Shown piece by piece: positions 22,523 through 34,193 of a stretch of DNA of 64,000 nt. The DNA comes from Lepraria neglecta (Eukaryota; Ascomycota; Lecanoromycetes; Lecanorales; Stereocaulaceae). Under the pieces are notes generated by a model. The model worked only from the letters and a program-made list of their open reading frames with translations, was not told the origin of the DNA and did not search any database. Each line of letters opens with the position of its first letter. The first letter of the stretch is position 1. Position numbers and translations under genes: made by a program. The stretch spans positions 558,001 through 622,000 of the forward strand of contig CM065650.1 in the NCBI GenBank assembly GCA_033220425.1, written 5' to 3'.

Positions 22523-25499
22523 TGACTTTCGCATAACGGGGTTGATTACTGCATAGCATTGGCTAAAGGCATATGGGATCGGGACTGGCTTCATTGAAAA
22601 CATGATTATGAATGAGCTTTTGATATACCCAAATAGTCGCTCTAAAATCAATTGGAGTCACTTGGCTAACGGGCTGAAAGATAGACGTCGCTCACTGTAC
22701 CGTGTGTTCACTGCCATCTTGTTCACCCACAGCTGCCACCGTGGTCCGCTCAACAGGAAACACGACAACCCATCGATTCGCCTTGCTCTCCCTCACAACG
22801 TGGGAGAAGATGAGCGAATCCGCTGCAATATCATACATGCGTTGCCGCAGGACCCCTTAGCTCACCATGATCACATCGATCTATACTCTTGTTGTGTGCT
22901 TGTGTGTGCACCCTTCCTCGGACACTAGTCAAGCCTCCAAGGTTGTGTGAATCGGATATGGCAGTCTTCTCTACATGTCCTAACTACGATCCAGCTCCAC
23001 GCCTCAGTTAACGATGTGAGCATGCTTTGGTCCTGGTGGAGTTCCCCAACACTCAAGATGTTCCGTCTCCCTTCCACCTCGCTTCAACGAAGGACAGCTT
23101 CGACTCGGAAGGCTTCTTGATGCCAATAACATCAAAAGCCGAGTCGCCATGCGTGAATCAGGCCGCCCAGTCGTCTGCCTCGCGCTCTTTTGAGGTCGGA
23201 AGCTCTAACATAGCAAGTTCGAAGGGGCTATGGGCCTTCAATTAGATTATAATATTGTGAACGGGATGAGAAGGAATAGGCAATTCGAGGGGAGTCTTGT
23301 TGAATCGGACACTCCTGATCTGGGTGAGCCGCCGCCAGTGAAGGCAAGATGAACTCGCTGATAATAATCCGAGCATCATGCTTGAGAGCCGGTATCAGAT
23401 TCTGCAGAATTTTGATGCACTATTACTTGTCTGATCAGGCATGGAGTATGCCGTGAAAGTCATATGTGTGCGCTCCTTTGACCGGCTGTCCTGTGAAGGA
23501 ATCGTACTCCATAACTTCAACGCCCCTCAACTCCGAAGGAATTTAAAACTCACCTTCAGCAACAACCTCGGGGGATCTTGGACAATACAGCTTGAGGTCG
23601 CTTTCTGTGCAGGGACAATGCCCATTGTACCATGTAAGCCTTCGATGTCCACAAAAACCTTCATACCCGTCGTCCCCCTTGAACAGACATTGACAACCAA
23701 AAAAGAAAGCTTCCCCCCCAATACCTACTACTCACCACCTACCATCCCATCACCCAACCAACTCCTCTTCCATACTTCCTCCACCACAATCCACCTCTGT
23801 TCCCACAAACTCAATCCTTCTCCCACCGCTTCTCTCCACGCTCCGCCAGCCCTATGAAGCTCATCACCACCGAACGACGACGACAGACTAAACCTCTTCC
23901 GACAGCACTAACCCTCTTCGAGGTTTTAAAATGTTCGCTGTTCAACGTCCTGCGCAAATAGGCCAGAAAAGAATGGTTTGTGGGAGAGCTAAGGGCTTGG
24001 CGTCAACGGTATTCGGGAACTGGGTTTGTTTACAGATTTCCGTTTTGGGAAGTGACATGAAGATGAGTACTATTCTCAAGCCTAACACGGATGCTTATAG
24101 ATGGCCTATCCTGGCTACCTTTCTCAATTAGGTAAGCGGTGATCGCTGTATTACCTCTGGCTTATTTGCGTGTCATTACACTATACTGTCGATATCTATG
24201 CTCACTTAGTTCCCTGTTCCATACGCAATGCGCACGCAAATTCCTCGTGATCATTATCAGCCATTTGCATGTAAAGAAGGGCGGCATTACTTTGTGATTT
24301 AGCTCCTGCGATCGTGGCTATCTCAATAGCACGTCGATCGCCTATGGAATGATTCTGTTCGTTTGCTCGAAATCCGCGGCTGTGGTTTTGCCACATTTTT
24401 TCGCATACCATGCTGGCAAAGTCTCTTATAACTGCTAATTCAGCAAGGACTTTCGAACTGGCTGTGTGTGCAACGATTCTTTTGCGAGGTTCCCTGACCA
24501 TGTGTCTGGTCATCGTAAACTATTAGATTCGGCGTAATTCTAAGTCGCACGTACGCTCGAACGAGGCCTCTTCGTCGACAGCGGAGCTCGTGACAATGCC
24601 GAAGCGATAGAGAGTTTGGATACCGAAGAGGTTATCATGCTATTGAGCGAGAGGTCTTCAGAATATGGAAGAACAGAAATAGCTCATTTGACCTACTTCC
24701 TTGATCTGATTCTACAGGGGTTTTTCTTGTCCAAGCATCAAAGCCTGAAGCTATGAATTCAATTATTGGCTTGCACAATCCCGTCCGGAAGCTCTAGTTT
24801 GAGCGGCGCGGACCTATCGAAAGAGGGAGATGGTAGGCCACAAGAGAAAAGATAGTCGTCATATTTCTTGGCGTTGGAGGCGATTACGGAAGCTAATTGG
24901 ACAATCTTGCCTTGAGGTTGTGACTCCATTGTGTGAGGTTGACAACTTGGAAATTTCTGAGATATTTAGAGGACACAATGCCTCGTACCATATATAAACG
25001 TCAGCAAGTTGCTTGTCAATAGGGAAGTGCGGGGCTCGATTGTAGCGTGGTGTGATTGTAGATCCACTATCCCGAGGCTGATTTACTTTCGAAAGCCTAA
25101 ACACAGCACGGTAGCTCAGAGTGGAGAGGGAGATCATCTGCGATGCGGGAAATCGGGTGAGCACATCTCGGTCATCTACCTCAGCTTCAACTCAGGTTTG
25201 CTTCGATAATGAAATCCGACGATCTGCCATTGCTTGTACCCCGAACGGTTTTTTAGATTAGGTACGTACTCGTATTACGGTATTCGGCCCGTTGTTATTT
25301 CGGAGGAGATCGATACAATGACGAACCTGTAGAATGCGGGCCGTGCTACTATGCCTTTCATTCTCCGACACGATGCAACCCTCTTCCACAGTGTGGTGTA
25401 ATTCCCAGTACGCGTCACGGAGGCCTCTCTGTTGAGTTGTCAGCCATGGAGCCAACGCATGGATGAAGTGCTCACCAAGCAATACAATTGATTGGATAC
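22523..25499. other. Gene-poor stretch, no supported gene
   Basis: Nearly 3 kb without a frame that carries a recognisable motif. Short frames at 23441-23857 and, on the minus strand, 24202-24513 and 24859-25164 have no family likeness and no splice partners I can defend. Pyrimidine-rich stretches lie around 23690-23860. Together with the relics that follow it looks like a decaying, repeat-prone interval between housekeeping genes. Confidence 0.45.
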
Positions 25500-25634
25500 A
25501 GAGAAGATGAAGGAGAGAGTGGTACAAGTGCAGAAGCACCGCGAGGGATTGAGGTAGCGCTGGTGGAGAGACCACTGTGGGTTATGGATCTACCGCTCCA
25601 GTATTATGGCAATCAGAAGTGGATCCATGACTAG
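25500..25634 (+). pseudogene. Stray copy of the 3' end of the UTP4 gene
   Basis: The frame from 25500 to TAG 25634 reads APRGIEVALVERPLW, then MDLPLQYYGNQKW, and stops. The intact UTP4 gene on the other strand ends SPRGIEVALVERPLW, VDLPPQYYGNQEW. About 110 bases match closely at the DNA level too, with mostly third-position differences, and the match ends at or near the stop codon. Only the C-terminal ~40 codons are present, without a start or promoter. It is a partial duplication about 26 kb from its source and inverted relative to it. Amino-acid-level conservation suggests it left from a coding copy, perhaps a second longer paralogue that has since decayed. Confidence 0.75.
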
Positions 25635-25849
25635 CTATAACGAGTACACCATCTCAATGAACTGGTTCTTAAAGCTACACTAATGATCTAGATCCACAGA
25701 TAATAACCTCACATATAATCTCAATCCATATTGAATCCTTTGAATCCTGCGAGAACCCCGATGTGGGAATGCGGAGAGTGATTACGCAGCGCTAGCCTGC
25801 CTGCCTGTATGGGCGGACTGGTTTATTTCATGCTGCTAAGCCAAAAAAA

Positions 25850-26797
25850 AAGCTTGCAAAGTCCCAGCAACAAGCCCAGCCAAAGCAACCATATAAGCCG
25901 CCACAGCAAAAGCTCCCTGTATATCATGCTCCCAGATTGTCCAACATACCCCAAACATCAAAATCCCAATCACAAATATAACCAACCCAAGAGGCCACAC
26001 CGTGGAGCCCATCCGGCCCTCTACAAGGTGAATACCCTATCCAACACTTGTACCTTGCTCAGGACAGACGGTGAGTTTGGCTTTTCGCTTCTTAGGTACC
26101 CGCACACAAGTCATAGATCTCTTATTTGCGTCTTCGGGGTCGTGGAAGAGGTGGGTCATTAGATGCTCGCCCCACTGGGGGGACTAGGTCACAGGCTTGG
26201 CAGAGGTATTCATTCTTTTTGGTTGAGGCATGTCTGGGACTTTGCGGATGTCGACTAGGTCTTTGATATGGAGTTCAAACTAAGCTTTCCCATTCAGCTT
26301 GCTCGGAAAAAAGAAATATATGGTGTTGGCGTATCTGCGTACCTGTACAAAGCGAATGCTTTTCACTCTCCGTAAGAAAACATCCGTGCCCATCTGCTCT
26401 TGAGATTCAGATACGACGCTCGCAGTTCCTTGTACAGGACTTTATCCGATGATGTAGAGCAGACGTTGAGCTGTGAGAGGCTAGTAGGGCGCTTCTTTGT
26501 TCTAGTGCAGACTAAGAGCCATCGACATTCAGGATCGCACTCGATGACAGTTGAGCCTTCGGCCTTGTGCTGCGGACACGGATTATAGGTATTTGGGGAG
26601 CGTTGCACATCAACTCGGTTGGTCGTTGACTGTTGATCGTGGGTATTCTTATCTCCCACACGTGATAAATTTGTAGTAGAGTTCCTTGCTTCTTCCCGAT
26701 TGCGATCTGCGGTCGGCCTTTCAGTATTGCTGGCATTCAGCCTATCTTCGAGCTCTTTGGCAGCGCCGGGGCGACGCTCAATGAAATCGTCATACAT
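25850..26797 (-). pseudogene. Broken gene of a fungal protein with C-terminal membrane helices
   Basis: From ATG 26797 a frame of 144 codons reads through HKAEGSTVIECDPECRWLL, KRPTSLSQLNVCSTSSDKVL and LRASYLNLKSRWARMFS. After a probable intron near 26260-26350 it continues as FELHIKDLVDIRKVPDMP, SPQWGEHLMTHLFHDPEDA, RVPKKRKAKLTVCPEQGTSV, GIHLVEGRMGSTVWPLGLVI and a pair of hydrophobic helices ending VAAYMVALAGLVAGTLQ. I know this module from many uncharacterised ascomycete proteins in which a GWG motif opens the membrane part. Here the Trp of GWG is replaced by TAG, and another TAG precedes SPQWG where Gln is likely. Both fit C-to-T type decay. The gene is therefore probably dead. Function of the family is unknown. 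Confidence 0.65.
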
Positions 26798-29440
26798 ACG
26801 ACGACCGCAGCGCTATTCGTTGGCGTCAGCAGAGAGGCTCTGAGACGTAAATTTGCTGCAAATTTTCAAGTCCCTTTAAGACTTACACAATGCTACCGTA
26901 CCCGTGATTTACCTTCCGCTAGAGGAGGCTCGCTCAGCTTCAGGAATCGAAGAAGATCGACCACTATACATTCCATAGCCGTGATAACAGTCCAGGGGTT
27001 AGAGAATGATTTGATGGTAAGCTCGATTCCCTTGGTGATCACCCTCGACAGTGAAGAAGTGTTATGGACTAAAGACGGATTGTATTGCTGGATTATCCTC
27101 TCTGGTGCTCATTCATCGTCCTGTTTGAGCTTCACCTCGACTTCGCTAAGATACTGCAACATTCTTCTGGACGAGAAAGTCTAGGAAACACTGAGAGGAG
27201 AACCCTCATCGGCTCCGTTTGGTGAACTGTTATGTCCTAAGTGACGCAAAAGGTTTGAATGCTTCCGAGAAAGCCTCAACCATGCTGAACTGGCTTTTTA
27301 GCATTGCTGACAGTCCTTGGACGCTTCGATTTCTCTAAATTTGTTCCAAAGATGAGCTTCGCCAGGGAAATTTGGGAGTCCGTAAGCACCATGCCAGTAT
27401 GTCTTTGAAAGGCTAGCAAGATTGGGATCTTCGGAAAGAGAGAACATTCTCGTCCGCGCAGATGTTGCAGAGCTATTGGCCGGTGGCTTCCAAAGGATGA
27501 ACCCTCGCATACACCTTCAACAGCCCGGAAAAGGTCTAGCGAGCAATGCTTTCCAATCACTGCCAGATAGATCACTCGATTGGTGAGAGGAGAGCACCCT
27601 TGCGGCAGTAGGATCCCATTTACTGTAGCGAAGAACGACTAACAATGACCTGTACAGGGAGCATAAACAAATTGTTCATAAGCTTACTGTAAAGCGATCA
27701 GTTCAGGTTTCGTAGTTCGTTATGGATAGGCCTACCGTGAATATCCAGCTGAAAGAAGGTACACATGCTAGGTATGTAAGACATAAAAGCATTCCCCAGC
27801 AGTTTTTTCTTCAGGAGGGAAGTCTGTTCTGGTACATTTCCTGCATCACACGATGTAATTCGAATATTTCCCGAAGTCTCTTTGGTTGCTCTCTTAGCAT
27901 TCGGAGAGGCAAGTCCAAGGAAAAAAGCCAGTTGTATATTCCGAAGCATTGAAATGATCAGTCTTCTTGTGTGAATACAATTGTAACAAGGCCGCTTCAC
28001 GAGCGTCTGCTCAGTATGAATCCAGAGAGGCTCGGTTGATGGGTGGTTCAATACTTTATCAGTACAGGTCAACGCATCCAACAACAAGTCCAGAACCGTG
28101 TGTAGAAAGTCGGTGTGGAAGGGTGGAAACATCTTTCGTATAGCTATCCAAGGCCTTGGCGTGGTTTCATGAATGAGGGCTAAACATTCAGTTATCGAGG
28201 TTGTCGGCAGCGCAGAGTGTATGACACCCAAGCTACTATTGCTCGCATCTCGTTCCATGCTAGAGATAGCATATAGAACATTGTATTTCAAGAGTAAAGA
28301 CCTCAAGTAGGTTTGTGGGAATTCATTGCGTTGGTGTCTTGCGTATGCGGATGAAGGTGCACTCGTGTGCCCTGCTTTACGCCGGAAGAGGAAAAAGCAA
28401 AGCAATACTGTGTCCTTGCTTTGCCCACTTACGACGTTCATGCGCAAAATCATTGAATGAAATCTGTTGGACTAGTCGTAGAGGGAGACTTCGATAAATA
28501 GCAAACTGCTGTAGAATTGACAGCCGCCGCGTAGCCCTAAGTTTTCTGGCCCTGAGCTGTTTGGTTTCTGCGAAATGGTCAGACATCTTAGTCCAAGGGG
28601 CTTAATTGGTTCCAATGGTATTACCCAGGTCAAGTCCTTTAATAGACTTACAAGAGCCTCCACCGAGGCGAGATGAGGTACAATCTCTCTCTGATTCGAA
28701 TCCGGGTCTCACCTCGGGTAGATCTAGACCATCGTTCTCGCCTTTCAAGACGTCTTCGTTTGAGCAGTTGACAGTATCTGTCTCACCCAGGCATGGAGGA
28801 CATATGTTATCGTCCAGGACGTTTTCGAAGGCTTTATGGTTGCACAGCTTGTCTGGCGAATCCCCCCGTCCACAGAATCGCTCCAATTTGCAATGGCAGG
28901 AAAATAGCTTTCATTGATAAAAGCACATTTTAGATACTTGGTCAAGGTGTTCTCCAGTGTAAAGTAACAATGAAAGCAGCTGTCGCCCTAGATAGCTTGC
29001 GTGAGACTTGCGGCGCTATGTCAATAGCGAGGTGTTCAGCAACGAATTTTTTTCTTCCAAAGCTCGAGGAGGTAGTGTGACAAACTTTATGGATACAAAA
29101 AGGGGGAAGGGGCTAAATGAGAATTGCTATCCGTATTTTGTGTACTGTAGGGCGCATAACGTCCCTTCGGATATGGATTGTGCATCACACTGCAGAAAGT
29201 ATTGTAATCTGGTTAGGCGCGTAGCTGCTTCGCATGGGCTACAAACTTGCGCTTTGTAGTCTACACTACACGAGCCCCACGTCTATCAAACGCGTTCTGT
29301 TTGAGCTCTCTCGATTAATAATAACTTGGAGCCTGAAATACCTGTTTGAAGGCTTTTACTGAATTAGAGGAGTAAGCGTCTAAACGTTTCATGGGACCGT
29401 GGGAATCTCCTTTGAACACCAATTTTGAGCTAAAGGAAAG
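26798..29440. other. Gene-poor stretch, no supported gene
   Basis: The longest frame is 251 codons on the minus strand (28453-27698). It has Leu-rich segments (FLHTVLDLLLDALTC, LRNIQLAFFLGLAS) but no motif I recognise, and pieces in other frames at 28586-28377 and 28886-28602 could be parts of the same decayed minus-strand gene. No clean splice model joins them. No transposon protein or RNA gene is visible. Confidence 0.35.
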
Positions 29441-29650
29441 TCTCGGGAGTAGAAAATGGGCATAACAGATTTTCTGGGAGTGGAATCCATGCCAAATGAC
29501 AGGTTTTGGGAGCAGAGCACATGAGACAAAAGGCTGTTGGGGAGCAGAGTCTGTGCCAAGAGGCGTGTCTGAAGAGTCAAGTATGAGGGAGAAAAAACTG
29601 TTCCAGAGCGTGATTCATGACAAAGAAGTTGTCTAGGAGTTTTGAAACGA
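29441..29650. repeat. Degenerate tandem repeat, ~32-bp unit
   Basis: About six imperfect units of 32-33 bases follow one another. Recurrent words are GGGAGCAGAG (or variants GGGAGTGGAA, GGGAGTAGAA), then CATG/TGTG, CCAAA/ACAAA and a closing CTGTT/GTGTC. Units begin near 29441, 29474, 29507, 29539, 29571 and 29603. Divergence between units is high, so this is an old minisatellite. The minus-strand frame through it has no recognised coding meaning. Confidence 0.55.
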
Positions 29651-30258
29651 TAGATCGGGAGACAGCAACCCAGAAAAGTGCACGTAACACGGGTCTGGAA
29701 TTTAGACATTGGAGTGGCCTGAACTGCTATCATTAGACTAGATTGGTCAAGAGGGTGTGATCTTTGAGCAAGAGCCAACGCAACCGGTGAGAGGCAGCAA
29801 TCTAAAGATAGACCGGAGCTTATGAAAGTCTACTGTGTGACTACGAGACACGCTAGTCGACATCCTAAAAACAGAGCCTCAAGCATTGGAGAAGAGAATA
29901 CGGAAACGATATATTGCGTACCGCAAGTCACGCCAGAAACTTTCTGGCCAGGAGAGTAGAAGCAAGCGGCGTCATCACTGACTTATGCATTGAGTTGCTA
30001 TAAGCACATCTTCGGCACAACAGCAGCCATGGAAGGGTGGACTGAGTTGCAATTTGACATCCGTGCTACCAAGTGCAAAAGGTCGAAAGCTTGGTGAATC
30101 GCTAGATTCTGAAAAGCTGTATGGAGTATAGTACACTGCCTATACTCACTGCCAGGCATAGAAAAGCCGCCTTGATATAAAAAGTTTTGCCGACCTGCAA
30201 AGGTAATATTGTACATTTGATGACAAGGTATGAGTCAATTATAGGAGCAATGAAAATG
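29651..30258. other. Intergenic, downstream of squalene synthase
   Basis: About 600 bases with no supported gene. It carries the 3' untranslated region of the squalene synthase gene on the minus strand. Nothing else is seen. Confidence 0.4.
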
Positions 30259-31926
30259 CTAGAGCTCTCCGTGATCGTATTTCTGTATGATTGACTGCGC
30301 CTCGTCCCCAGTTGGCTTGGAAAGCTTGCCTTTGCTTAGCTGGTCTAAGGCGACGTCGAAACGAGCGCCGAAGAGCCAGGCAGTGCCAATCTAGATAGTT
30401 GGTTAGCTTGAATTAGCTGAGCAGATCAGTGATGGGGAGGCCAACCATTAGGCAAGAGATGGTGAAGAGTGTGCCGAGGACAGCTGCGAGGAGGTAAACT
30501 AAGGCTAGTTAGTGCTGTACTTTGAGTATGTTAGAGTGCCGAGCTTACTGGTATCCCACTTTGCCTCTTCTGCCATGGCCTTGTTCTTGGCCTCGGCTTC
30601 AGAGGCAGGAGTAGGGTCTGGTGGTGGTGCGCCTTGCGCTTCTATGATTTTCTTGGGATCCTGAGATGGGTAGATAGATTCAATGAATTGTTCGATCTGT
30701 AGACCCTTTTAGTATTCATGTTGTATTGGCGATGGTGTCTTGGGCTAACCTTGCCACAGGCAATGCTAATCTTGAGGAAGCTGGGATCTCGCGGGGTGTT
30801 CTTTTTGTGAATCTTCCTCGTATATTGCCTAAAGACCTCGCAGACTAACTGCAGATTTTGAGTTGATTGCATCATGATCCGACAAGCTTCACCCTTCGTG
30901 ATTTTGACATTCCCCTTGAAGATATTTGGGTTTCGAAATACCAACTCCAATGTCGCTATTGCCATTGATTGAGGGATCGCCGCGAAGTTGAATACTGACT
31001 GTTCCTTGAGACCGGCTAGGTAGAACAAACATTGATCTGCGTGTTCGAGGGAGTTGAGGACCATCTCGGAGCTGCAATTGAGAGCCGCTTCCTTGTTCTT
31101 GGGATCGAAAAGGTCTTCGAACTTGTCGACGTGCTTGGACCAGATCTCCTTGGGCCAAAACCTTCGCTTATCGTCAAGGTCCTCTTTGATGTCACGAATG
31201 ATGTTGGTCTTCTGAAGAAAAAGCCCCATTGACTCCTGGAGTTGAGGACGCGAAAGCAAAGCCTGATTTGCGAGACCACTCTCGACGAAAAGTCGGGTAA
31301 GACCATTCCCAACGAGACCTGCAACATAATGGCAGTAGAGATCATAGTCGTCAATAGTTTCCACGCCATTGGCGTTGTGCTCTGCATTTGCGCAGTAATC
31401 CGCCATACCATTGCCCATCTTCTCGGTAATATCCTTGATGATGTCTCTGTAGACTGGCTTGATCTTCCTAAATTCTTCAGTCACATTCTGGAATTGGACG
31501 AGTAGTTCCCTGTCTTTCTCATTTGGACCGTTGCCATCGTAATTCCATCCTTCTTTCTCCGTGTTCTTGTAGAATTGTCTTAGCAGTGGGTCCTTCTCTT
31601 TGAGAGAGACGGTCATGTCATCTTCGATGGTGTCCAGCCCTCGCAGGATGAGGTAGAACAGTGCAACAGGGACGAGAAGCTCAGGGTGCAGTTCTTGGAT
31701 GACGGAGCTGAAGCTACGGCTGGTCTTGTCGAGAAAGTCAAAGCAGATTTGTAGTGAAGGTGCCTCCTTTTCTGGGTCGCGGTTGTGCACTGGGTCATGC
31801 CATGTTTGCCTGCATGAAGGTTAGAGGGGTTGCTTGCTTGAGCAGTCTGCCATCTCACCATTGAATTATTTGTCTTAACTCCCCGAAATGTATGGCATAG
31901 TAGAGCACCTCAGTGGCTGTGGGCAT
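30259..31926 (-). CDS. ERG9: Squalene synthase (farnesyl-diphosphate farnesyltransferase)
   Basis: Five exons: 31926-31859, 31809-30750, 30696-30549, 30498-30446, 30390-30259, joining in frame to 486 aa. The enzyme condenses two farnesyl diphosphates to squalene with NADPH, the first step committed to ergosterol. Visible motifs are the start [33 protein letters not shown], the first Asp-rich motif [25 protein letters not shown], the second Asp-rich motif [18 protein letters not shown] and [12 protein letters not shown]-terminal hydrophobic segment ([17 protein letters not shown]) anchors it in the ER. The three small last exons (148, 53, 132 nt) encode the anchor and tail. It is head-to-head with the DnaJ gene. 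The gene looks complete and functional. Confidence 0.97.
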
Positions 31927-32383
31927 AGTGATCGTGAATTATTTGAACGAGTCGGGTGTTCGTTGGAATTGTAGTAGCTTGGTTGTCGAGTCTCGAGGAA
32001 AGGATTGTCGAATGGATGAGCTATCTGGTTCCTTATATCTGTACAGAATGCGTGAGCACGAATTAATAACAGAGAATCGTAGAGCGCCAATGAACCTTCT
32101 CCGCAAAGCAAAAGATTCGAAGCGTGACCAGAAGAGGCAATCCCTGACGCGCCAAGCCATCGGGGAAAAACGCTGCAGAAGCCGACCACTCTCGAGGCTG
32201 CTATCCACGCGAGCCAGGCTATCGGAAACATTTGGACTTACAGACAGATGATGTTACCCTTCAACACGAACTAGACTCTATGAAGAGTAACACCTACGAG
32301 ACTATTACCCTCCCTTTCATTGGCCCTACAGAGCGCCGTTAGAACTATTATTAGCTTCACAAACCCCCAGACATCCCGCCGCC
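31927..32383. promoter_or_regulatory. Divergent promoter, squalene synthase / DnaJ gene
   Basis: The two start codons face away from each other across 457 bases, so both promoters lie here. No single TATA box stands out. Regulation by sterol level is known for ERG9 in fungi, but I see no sterol element that I can defend. Confidence 0.5.
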
Positions 32384-33912
32384 ATGGTGGTAGACACGAC
32401 ATATTATGACGCTCTAGGCGTCAAACCAAATGCAGCAGAATTTGAGATCAAGAAAGCCTACCGAAGGCTTGCCATAACTACACATCCCGATAAGAATCCT
32501 GGAGACGAGACAGCACATGCTAGATTCCAGGCTATCGGAGAAGCATACCAAGTTCTCAGCGATGACGAACTACGGAAGCGATATGACAAATTCGGCAAGG
32601 AGGAAGCTGTACCAGGTGGTGGCTTCGAAGATCCGGCCGAGTTCTTTGGAATGATATTTGGAGGAGAGGCTTTCGTGGACTTGATAGGCGAGCTCTCGCT
32701 CATGAAAGATCTGACAAAGACGATGGATATCACGGCTAAGCAGATGGAAGAGGAGGAAGCCGCTGAGACTGCTGAGGCTAAGATGGAGAATTTGAAGGTG
32801 GACGAGGGCAAAGAAGGAACATCAGTACCACCGAAACCGTCCATATCCACGACAGACTCGGACCTCAAGCCTCCTAAGAGCGAAGCTTCTTCAACTTCTG
32901 GCACTCCTACACCACGGCCGCGGATGGGTCAACAAGCCATAATGGCCCAGTCGGAGGAGGATGCGCGCATGGATGCTGCTGGTCTCACACCTGAAGAGAA
33001 GGAGCTGCGGAAGAAAGAGAAGAAGAAGGGTCTTTCAAAGGAGCAGCGTGAAGAGCTTGCAGCCTACGAAGCCGAGCGTAAACGGATAAGAGACGAGCGG
33101 GTGGACACACTTGCAAAGAAGCTTCTGGACCGAATCAGCATATGGACGGAGACGGACAAGGGCAGCGATGTCACGAAAGCTTTCCAAGAGAAGACGAGGT
33201 TAGAAGTCGAAAACCTGAAAATGGAATCCTTCGGCCTCGAGATCCTCCATGCAATTGGCATGACCTATATGCAAAAAGCTACATCATTTCTCAAATCACA
33301 GAAATTTCTTGGCATCTCAGGCTTCTTCTCGAGATTGAAGGACAAGGGCACCCTAGCGAAAGACACCTGGAACACCATAAGTACGGCTATCGACGCACAA
33401 CTGACGATGGAAGAAATGGCGAAGATGGAACAGAAAGGTGGAGAGGACTGGACTGACGAGAAGAAGGCGGAGTATGAGAAGAGGGTCACAGGAAAGATAC
33501 TGGCAGCAGCATGGAAAGGTTCCAGATTCGAGATCCAGAGCATTCTGAGAGATGTTTGCGACAAAGTCTTGAACGACAAGAGCGTCAAAATGGAAAAGAG
33601 GCTGGAGAGAGCGCATGCTCTGGTCCTTTCGGGCACAATCTACCAAAATGTTCGCCAACCTCTTATAATCTGTTATCGAATTACCAGTAAGCTAACGCTC
33701 CACAGGCCCAACGAGACCCAGACGAAGAAGGCGACTACATGGCCTTCGAGCAACTCATGGCCGACGCTGCGATCAAAAAAGACAAGAAAGACACCAAGAA
33801 GGATAAGAAAGAGGCGAAGAAGGAAGAGAAGAAAGAAGAGGCCACTACATCACACCATCACGGCTTCGGTTCGCATAGCAAAGCAGAACCTTCAGCGAAA
33901 GCGACTACATAA
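32384..33912 (+). CDS. DnaJ (Hsp40) protein of the Caj1/Djp1 type with DnaJ-X domain
   Basis: Exons 32384-33649 and 33706-33912 give 490 aa. The donor GTTCGC is unusual, but the branch (GCTAAC) and acceptor (CCACAG) are good, and the spliced frame restores a continuous Lys/Glu-rich tail ending at TAA 33912. The J domain fills residues ~5-70: [20 protein letters not shown], the essential HPD in THPDKNPGD, and YDKFGKE. A short Gly-rich linker ([19 protein letters not shown]) leads to the X domain typical of yeast Caj1 and Djp1 ([13 protein letters not shown] and [14 protein letters not shown]). It lacks zinc-finger CxxCxGxG repeats, so it is class C-like. Such proteins stimulate Hsp70; Djp1 assists protein delivery to peroxisomes and mitochondria. 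Reading through without the splice would give a wrong basic tail. Confidence 0.9.
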
Positions 33913-34193
33913 TCCTGGATACGGTAGCAACGCGAACAAGCGCTTTTGGATCACCACCTTATTATTCCTCTCAGCGACAATTTTTCCTCGGGACGATAAC
34001 TAGACGGGCAGACTATGGACTGCTTGAAATTACCTTATGGATATAATGTGGCCTGGATATGGAGCTCCAGTGTGTAGCAATGCATGATTACTCCAGCTTC
34101 GAATGCCCACGTGATTTAACGCCCATCCTTCAAGCCTATCATGAACGCCCATCCTATGCAACCTCCCCAGCTGAGCAAATATTTGTCTCTGTT

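Noticed and set aside
27698-28453. 251-codon minus-strand frame in the gene-poor region
   Set aside because: No recognisable motif, odd composition, and neighbouring frames cannot be joined by clear splice sites; kept only as a comment.
28680-28720. tRNA-like B box (GATTCGAATCC)
   Set aside because: No A box at the right distance and no foldable acceptor stem; chance match.
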